A DNA stretch of 64,000 bases, from assembly GCA_963383645.1 (NCBI GenBank), contig OY726559.1, positions 108,522,235 through 108,586,234 on the forward strand, written 5' to 3'. Of the stretch, positions 57,841 through 64,000 are shown piece by piece (the first letter of the stretch is position 1; every line of letters starts with the position of its first letter). A program made the translations under genes and the position numbers. The DNA is from Muscardinus avellanarius. Taxonomy: Eukaryota > Chordata > Mammalia > Rodentia > Gliridae. Below the pieces are notes generated by a model. The model saw only the letters and a program-made list of their open reading frames with translations. It was not told the DNA's origin and made no database searches.

Positions 57841-57857
57841 CTCCCGGTTTGGCACCA
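57841..57857 (-). other. Primer binding site, tRNA-Phe-like
   Basis: On the - strand TGGTGCCAAACCGGGAG begins 2 nt inside the LTR. It matches the complement of the tRNA-Phe 3' end except for two missing bases. Confidence 0.6.
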
Positions 57858-57859
57858 AA

Positions 57860-58181
57860 TGATAAGTAAAATAAAAAATTAATGCGAGTAAAATAAAAAA
57901 TAAGTGAGTACAGCAGAGTGTGAAAAACACGAGAGAGGTCCGGTACACGTGGCATGTAAAGTTTTAATGGCACGGCTCTCCCGGGGATCAGGGCGAGGCA
58001 CCGTGGGCCCCGCGCGCCTGTCCAAAGCTTGAGGACGCGGGCTCTCCTTTTCAAGGTATGCATCTCGAGAGATGAGGGTTTACTCGCGGGAACGCCCAAT
58101 TCTCGCGGAGGTTTCAGCCCCTCCCTTGCCCTGCAGAGGTCATGTGACACAAAGTCACATGAGTGCAGGACCCAACTTATC
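57860..58181 (-). repeat. 5' LTR of the non-coding element
   Basis: Same terminal words as the other LTR, with about nine scattered differences and one 2-bp indel. Confidence 0.87.
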
Positions 58182-58285
58182 GACCCTGTTTCAAAATAAA
58201 AATAAAATAGGTTGAGAGTGTAGCTCAGAAGTAGAAAGACCCTGGCTCAATCCCCAGTACCACAAAAAAATAAAAACAAACTGTG
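58182..58285 (+). mobile_element. B1-dID SINE 3' part, right of LTR element
   Basis: Starts with the duplicated GACCCT, then TTTCAAAATAAAAATAAAAT and the ID half. Confidence 0.87.
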
Positions 58286-58377
58286 AGGGACACATTGATC
58301 AGCCAGTGCCTGATAAGAGAGCTTAGCCATGTTTTCATCTTTGTATTGATTCATTTGTTAATTTTTTTTTTTTAAAA

Positions 58378-58537
58378 GAGCCAGGCGTGGTGGCACACAC
58401 TTGTAATCCCCGCTCTTGGGAGGCGGAGACAGGAGGATTGCACTTAAGAGAACCTGTTTCCAAATAAAAAAATATAAAATAGGTCTGGGAGTGTAGCCCA
58501 GAGATAGAAGGGTTTCCAGGAACCCCAGTACCACCAA

Positions 58538-58540
<3 letters not shown>
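58378..58540 (+). mobile_element. B1-dID SINE, rearranged-ID subfamily
   Basis: Shortened head; ends GGTTTCCAGGAACCCCAG and runs into (GAAA)n. Confidence 0.87.
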
Positions 58541-58608
<68 letters not shown>

Positions 58609-58635
58609 GAGAAAGAGAAAAAAGAAAGAAAAGAA

Positions 58636-58674
<39 letters not shown>
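58537..58674. repeat. (GAAA)n microsatellite
   Basis: About 138 bp grown from a SINE tail; one degenerate interruption in the middle. Confidence 0.95.
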
Positions 58675-58675
<1 letters not shown>

Positions 58676-58768
58676 CTGTATCAATGTATTCAGATTTTGA
58701 AGTATATCTTGTTCCCCAGAGGATAATATGGGGAAGAAGAAGGTGAAAGTATCTCCATCTAGTATCCC

Positions 58769-58968
58769 CAGGTATGGTGGCACATGCCTGTAATCCAAGT
58801 ACTTGAGATGCTGAGACGGGAGGATCACAGGTTTGAGAACAGTCTCAGCAAGTAATGAAACTCTCAGCAACCTAGTGAGTCCTTGTTTTGAAACAAAAAG
58901 TCAGAAAAAGAGAACTGTGATGTAGCTTGGAAGTAGAATAACCCTGAGTTTAATCCCTAGTAAGGCAA
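58769..58968 (+). mobile_element. B1-dID SINE
   Basis: Complete diverged copy. Confidence 0.8.
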
Positions 58969-59392
58969 ATATCCCCACTCTGATCAAAGGAAGTAGGGGG
59001 AGGAGAATGGAATGTTATCACTGGAATTAGCCAGGCTGAGGGCTGGGCCTAAAATAGCCCACCTCCTGCACTATTTCCTCTAACAAAAGTCCAAGATTTT
59101 GTTTTTTTGCAGGATCCATACACCATGTAACCTCCAATATGTCGAGGACGGGAAGAGGAGAAAAATCAATTGTAAGTCACAGAGAAAAAAATGGATCAAA
59201 CAGGCCCAGTAGAGATCGCAATCAGCTCCACACCCCAAAGACAGATGCCTTCCATTCACTTTTTTCAAACAAATTGAAGTCTGATCTAATGGGAAACATT
59301 AGACTTGAAGCAAGATAAGAACAGCCAACGTCAAGGACTCTTGAGCTTCATAGTAGAAATCTATGCCAACTCCATATAGAAGATAGCCATCA
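58969..59392. other. Unique stretch
   Basis: No gene or repeat recognised. Confidence 0.35.
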
Positions 59393-60032
59393 AGCCGGGC
59401 GTGGCGGCGCACGCTTGTAACCCCCGCACTTGGGAGGCTGAGACAGGAGGCTCGCACAGGTTCAAAGCCAGCCTCAGCTACTGAGTGAGGCTCTCAGCAA
59501 CTTAGTGACACCCTGTTTCCAAATAAAATATAAAATAGGTTGGGGAGTATGGCCCGGAGGTAGAAAACCTCTGGTTTCCACCCCCAGTACCACCAAAAAA
59601 AAAAAAAAAAAAGATTGCCATAAAAGGAATTAAGATTACAAATTATAAGCCGGGCGAGGTGGCACACACTTTTAATCCCTGCGCTTGGGAGGTGGAGACA
59701 GGAGGATCGTGCAGGTTCGAAGCCAGACTTGTTGGCTTAAGAGACCCTGTTTCCAAATAAAAATATAAAATAGGTCTGGGAATGTAGCCCGGAGGTAGAA
59801 GGGTTTCCAGGAACCCCAGTACCACCAAAAAAAAAAAAAAAAAAAAAAAAAGAAAAGATTACAAATTACTGGGCATGGGGGCACAGACCTAGGAAGCTGA
59901 GACAGGAGAATTGCAAGTTCAAAGCTAGCCTCAGCAACTGTTTTAAAATAAAAAATAAAGTAAAATAAAAAAAATGTTTGCAGTGTAGCAGAAGGTAGAA
60001 CACCCTGAGGTTCAATTCCTAGTACAACAAAA
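59393..60032 (+). mobile_element. Three consecutive B1-dID SINEs
   Basis: Copies at 59393-59613, 59648-59851 (rearranged-ID subfamily, GGTTTCCAGGAACCCC) and 59867-60032 (old). The same neighbourhood words ATTACAAATTA precede and follow the middle copy, a likely target duplication. Confidence 0.85.
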
Positions 60033-60997
60033 AAGGAAAAGAAAAAGATTAGCCCCAATATGATAAAAAAAAACAATGCACCAAATAATAATTTAAAAAA
60101 CTTAGAAATAATAATTTTTAAAAAACTTAGAAATAAAGAAGAAATAAAAATGTTGTTTGGTCATCTACGTGGAACTTTGTATGGAACAAATGCTTTGATC
60201 ATCTACTTGGAAATAGAATACCCCTGAGTTTAATCCCTAGTAAGTCAAATATAAACCAGAAGCCACCTCATGTACTTAATATTTAAATAACCTGTTTCCC
60301 TGTTTCACAAATAAAGAACACGAATCTCTGAGACACTATCTTAACTCAAGATTGTTCACCAGTCAGTCTCATGGGCTGAATCCAAGCCCACGATACAAGA
60401 GTTAACATGGAGGGGATTCACAGCGCATTCGCTCAGTAGCCACACGCTGGTGTCACTGTTACCCAGCCCAGGTCTCTTCACAGGACAGCACTCGACGGTA
60501 GGGTCACAGGATGAACCAGGCAGGCCCGAGAGCAAAGTGGCCGAATAGTAAGGCTCTGGGGAGCTTTGGTAACAGGGACGGGGACCCAGAGGACACCGGC
60601 AGAGTACGAGATGGCTTCCACCATGGGGGCACCGAACTGGAGAATGGAGGTGAACTTTCTGGGCAAACACCTGGGGCGCTACAGGGCCGGGGTAGGCAGG
60701 AAGACAGTGCTTGAAGCTGGAGAAGTAGGTGTAGACCCGTAATGATGCTGGGAGTCAAGGTAGGGAGCATGGGCACTACCTACAGCCCAGGGCCACAAGA
60801 CAGAGACTAGAAAAGAAATACCTGTACTGACAAACAGACTGAAAGGTAGGTGACTCCTTGTAGGTTGAGTGAGGTACTACGGTTCACCTGCTCTTTTTTT
60901 TTTTCATGCTCAGTGGAATCAGCAATCACGTCTATCAGCCTGATACTTCATGTGATTTGCCACTAGCCAAATTTAATTGCTGAGCTTTTTATTTCCC
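60033..60997. other. Unique stretch
   Basis: AT-rich to 60300, then mixed unique sequence. Short open frames only; nothing recognised. Confidence 0.4.
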
Positions 60998-61660
60998 CTT
61001 AGTATTGAAAATTGAACCCAGAGGCATTCTACCTTCAAGTTCTACCCTCATCCCCCCCTCCTTTTTTTTTTTTTTTTTTGTGTGTGTGGTACTAGGGATT
61101 GAACCTAGGAGCATGCTACCTCTGAGATATACCCCTAGCCCTATTTACTTATTTATTCATTCATTTATTTATTATTGTGGTACTGGGGATGAAACCTAGG
61201 GGCTTTCTACCTTCAGGCTATACTTCCAGACCTATTTTTTATACTTTATTTGGAAACAGAGTCTCACTAAGTTGCTGAGAGCCTCACTAAGTACCTGAGG
61301 CTGGCTTCGAACCTGAGTGATCCTCCTGTCTCAGCCTCTCAAGCGTGGGGATTACAAGCGTGTGCCACCACGCCTGAATTTGTTATTTATCTTTGAAACA
61401 GAGTCTCAGTAAATTGTGGAGGGCCTCACTAAGTTGCTGGGGCTGACCCTGAACCTGTGATCCTTCTGTCTCAACTTCGCAAGAACTGGCATTATAGTCA
61501 TGTTCTACCATGCCTGGCTATTTTATTTTATTTTGGGAAAGGGTCTTGCTAAGTTTCTGAGGGTCTCACTGAGTTGCCAAGGCTAGCCTAGACCTGCCAT
61601 CCCCCTGTCTCATCCTCCCAAATACTTAGATCACAGGCATATGCCACTATGCTCAGCCAG
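60998..61660 (-). mobile_element. Cluster of nested reverse SINEs
   Basis: ID half 60998-61058; outer copy with ID half 61061-61160 and head 61377-61520; inner complete copy 61173-61376; extra head 61521-61660. Confidence 0.8.
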
Positions 61661-61669
61661 CCACAGCTT

Positions 61670-62000
61670 TTTTTAAAATATATTTTTATTGGTGCATTGT
61701 AGTCAAACATCCCAATGGAATACAAGACTTGTGAGGATATACAAGCCCACATCACCCAATTAGCCTTTATCCAATCCCCATCCCATTCCCTCCCCCTCCC
61801 TCCTTCCCATGCTTGATTTAGTGATTGACTTTGATATGTTTAAGTATATCACATGCTTTAAAGAGTTTCCATCTTCCCCCCTCCCATCCCCTCAGATAGT
61901 TAACCTTAATTGCTCCTCTATAAGGCCCCTTCTTCAATTAGAGTTCCTCCTATTGCCCATTTCTTCTTAGTTTACACATATTAGGGAAAGCATCTGATTT
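61670..62000 (-). mobile_element. L1 3' UTR, reverse
   Basis: Begins TTTTTATTGGTGCATTGTAG, the reverse of the GCACCAATAAAAA end seen at 19.4 kb, followed by C/T-rich UTR. Strongly 5'-truncated. Confidence 0.7.
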
Positions 62001-62027
62001 TTTGTTGTTTTGTGACATTTCCCTGTA

Positions 62028-62190
62028 GATGCCACACTGCAGGGTCTGGTCCCAGCCTTGCTGGCCCCAGCACCGGCCTCACCACACAGCAGGCTCTGAT
62101 CCCAGCCTCACTGGCCCCAGCACCAGCCTCGCCACACGGCAGGCTCCGATCCCCAGCACCGGCCTTGCAGGCGACAGGCTCCAATCCCCG
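62028..62190. repeat. Minisatellite, about 50-55-bp unit
   Basis: About 2.7 copies of a unit with CAGCCT-ACTGGCCCCAGCACC and CCACAC-GCAGGCTC words. Confidence 0.8.
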
Positions 62191-63257
62191 CTTCACTCAG
62201 CCAGAGCTTTTTAAATGGTGTTACTACATCTTTATCCTATTCTGAAGAAGACTACATCAGGATCTAGCCGACAGCCCCCTCCCCTCCATCATGGCTTCTC
62301 TGTGAACCTTGCAGCTTCATCACCATGCTTATCAGGTGAGAGGATATGGCTTCAGCAATGAAAAAAAGAGAAACCTACTGTCCAGTAAATATTTATGGAA
62401 CATGAATACTCAGTGAATATAATATGGCTCCTACCCTCGGAGAGCTCTGGGCTTGAGTTGACTAAACAGGCAGTAGTAATAATAATGTTTAAAGCCAGAG
62501 TCAACAAATATTGCTTACTCTGTGCCTAGCCGTGCTCTACTCTTAGTACTCTGTACCAGCCTGCGGCACAGGCACCACCGCTGCCATCTTCACCCAGCTC
62601 ACCTTCGCGCTGGCGTGCCCCAGCAGTGTGGCTCAATGCCTGAACTCAGACCCGCCTTGGTCTTAGCTTCCTGATCACTGTGCAATGAGGCGAATGACCC
62701 CGCAGACAGGAGAGCGCATTAGGAAAGTGCCCAGGGTGCTCCTGGCACCTCACAGAGTCTTCAGGGTCAGGAGATGTTCTGAGAAAGCTAAGCTGAGTCT
62801 GGAAGGAAGACAAGGAGGAGTTTAGTCAGGGTCAGAGGAAGGGAGAGAAGTAAGTCTGGGTCCAAGGAGTCTTATGTGCCAAGACCCTAAGCCTCGCAGC
62901 AGCATGGCGCACAAAGACCGCGGAGCGTCGGGAAAGCTAAACCGAGGCCAGGGGAAGGGTGCGAGACGGGGTGAGGAGGAGTTGAGGCAAAGGTGGCGGT
63001 TGTGGATCTTAACATGTTAGTGCTGAGAGAAATCACAGAGACGGAGCGATGAAGCGAAGCTCCAGGAAATTCTGAATTCAAAAATTACATCCTTTTCATG
63101 ACATGACGGCCTTTTGTCTTCAAACCAAATTGGACTTGTGAATTTACCTAAATAAGTCTCAAAAATGTTTCTTATTATGTGGAATTATATATTTAACTGC
63201 TTACCTTTGTTGAGAGGAATAAAATTGCATTAGAAAGAATATAAAACGACCTCATAA
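62191..63257. other. Unique stretch, possible L2/MIR relic
   Basis: A weak L2-like segment at about 62390-62560 (TCAACAAATATTGCTTACTC). Remainder unrecognised. Confidence 0.35.
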
Positions 63258-63680
63258 ACAGGGCACTGTGTTGCATGCCTGTAATCCTAGCTGTTCTGGA
63301 TCTTGAAGCAGGAGGATGACAGGTTCAAGGTCAGCCCTAACAAGACTGTGTCCCAACATAAAATGAGATTGAAAAGGGCTGGATAAGCCGGGTGTGGTGG
63401 CACAGGCTTATAATCTCAGAGCCTGGGAGGCTGAGACAGGAGGCTCGCACAGGTTTGAAGCCAGACTCAGCTACTTAGTGAGGCTCTCCGCAGCTTAGTG
63501 AGACGCTGTTTTCAAATAAAATATAAAATAGGTCTGGGAGTATAGTCCAGAGGTAGAAATTCTCTGGGTTCTGCCTCCAGTACCACACACACCCACACAA
63601 AAAAAGGGGTGGAGATGTAGCTCAGTAGAGAGCTTGCCTCACCTTTGCAAGACCCTGAGTTCAATCTCCAGTAAACATAC
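63258..63680 (+). mobile_element. Old SINE split by a B1-dID SINE
   Basis: Old head 63258-63385 and an ancestral-type ID half 63603-63680 (GAGCTTGCCTCACCTTTGCA), separated by the copy at 63387-63597. Confidence 0.7.
63387..63597 (+). mobile_element. B1-dID SINE, inner copy
   Basis: Complete; ends TGCCTCCAGTACCACACACA. Confidence 0.83.
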
Positions 63681-64000
63681 ACATTAAAAAAGAAAAAAAA
63701 ATACACCAGGTTAATATATGATTGGACTATCATCCTTATATTCAACATATATTCTTGTGGAACATCTCCTATCTGGTGGTGTACCCATGGGAAGACACTT
63801 CAGTTAAGAAGACAGGTTCTTGAGCTGTTAATATCTCAGCAAATCCTGAGTGTCCTAATCTAAAAGGCATAGTTTTAAGACTTGTAGGATATATAAGTGA
63901 AAGGTTAGAGCTGCCCCAGCCCCACAAAGGGGCAGGGCGGGAAGCTAGGAGGTGGAGCCTGGTGATTCCGAGGGGGGACCAAGCCTCCCGGTCAGGAAGA

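Larger units (their letters stand above)
54997..58181 (-). mobile_element. Non-coding LTR retrotransposon with 38-bp tandem array
   Basis: Two direct LTRs (321 and 322 bp, about 97% identical by eye) flank 2.5 kb of GC-rich sequence. A 6-bp duplication GACCCT lies at 54991-54996 and 58182-58187 within a SINE. The 5' LTR is at the right because the primer site lies just left of it. No gag, pol or env motif is recognisable, so it is presumably mobilised in trans. The 6-bp duplication and tRNA-Phe-like primer site suggest a class II (IAP/ERVK-like) relative; this assignment is inference. Confidence 0.85.

Noticed and set aside
57045..57869. 274-codon + strand frame with internal repeats
   Set aside because: Antisense to the LTR element and open mainly because of the 38-bp array.
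60356..60800. Overlapping - strand frames of 90-104 codons
   Set aside because: No motif, overlapping in several frames, no exon signals.

Overview
This is a mammalian nuclear window, almost certainly from a squirrel (sciurid: ground squirrel, marmot or relative). About eighty copies or fragments of one composite SINE fill it. The left half of that SINE is 7SL/B1-like and the right half is ID/tRNA-like (the B1-dID type known from squirrels). MIR and L1 relics, (CA)n tracts and spliced vertebrate genes complete the picture. There is no bacterial, CRISPR or operon structure.

Two protein-coding genes are supported. At the left edge are the last two coding exons of a 3-beta-hydroxysteroid dehydrogenase gene (HSD3B family, + strand, 115-279 and 3532-4343); its first coding exon lies outside the window. 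On the - strand is ZNF697: an exon encoding eleven C2H2 fingers (11733-13168), an acidic N-terminal coding exon that starts at the ATG (14105-14345), and a CpG-island promoter with a probable non-coding first exon near 44.8-45.0 kb. The order HSD3B then ZNF697 matches human 1p12. The 30-kb ZNF697 first intron and everything to its right is repeat-dominated.

Layout: 0-4.6 kb HSD3B 3' half; 4.6-8.6 kb intergenic; 8.6-11.7 kb SINE-poor ZNF697 3' UTR; 11.7-14.3 kb ZNF697 coding exons; 14.3-44.8 kb ZNF697 intron 1 with nested SINEs, a 3-kb L1 composite (16661-19623), a MIR carrying a minisatellite (about 22.1-22.4 kb) and an L1M 3' end (37.4-38.5 kb); 44.1-45.1 kb CpG island; 46.55-50.11 kb an internally deleted gammaretrovirus-like ERV (- strand, tRNA-Pro primer site); 51.2-51.7 kb an RPL10 retropseudogene (- strand); 54.99-58.19 kb a non-coding LTR retrotransposon (- strand) inserted into a SINE and carrying a 38-bp tandem array of YY1-like motifs; 58-64 kb SINEs, an antisense L1 3' end and low-complexity DNA.

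I see no new multi-gene system. The most unusual structures are the YY1-like array inside the young LTR element, mirrored M-box-like sites in both of its LTRs, a distinct SINE subfamily with a rearranged ID half, an L1 that has ORF1 but an antisense ORF2 segment, and a minisatellite that arose inside a MIR.
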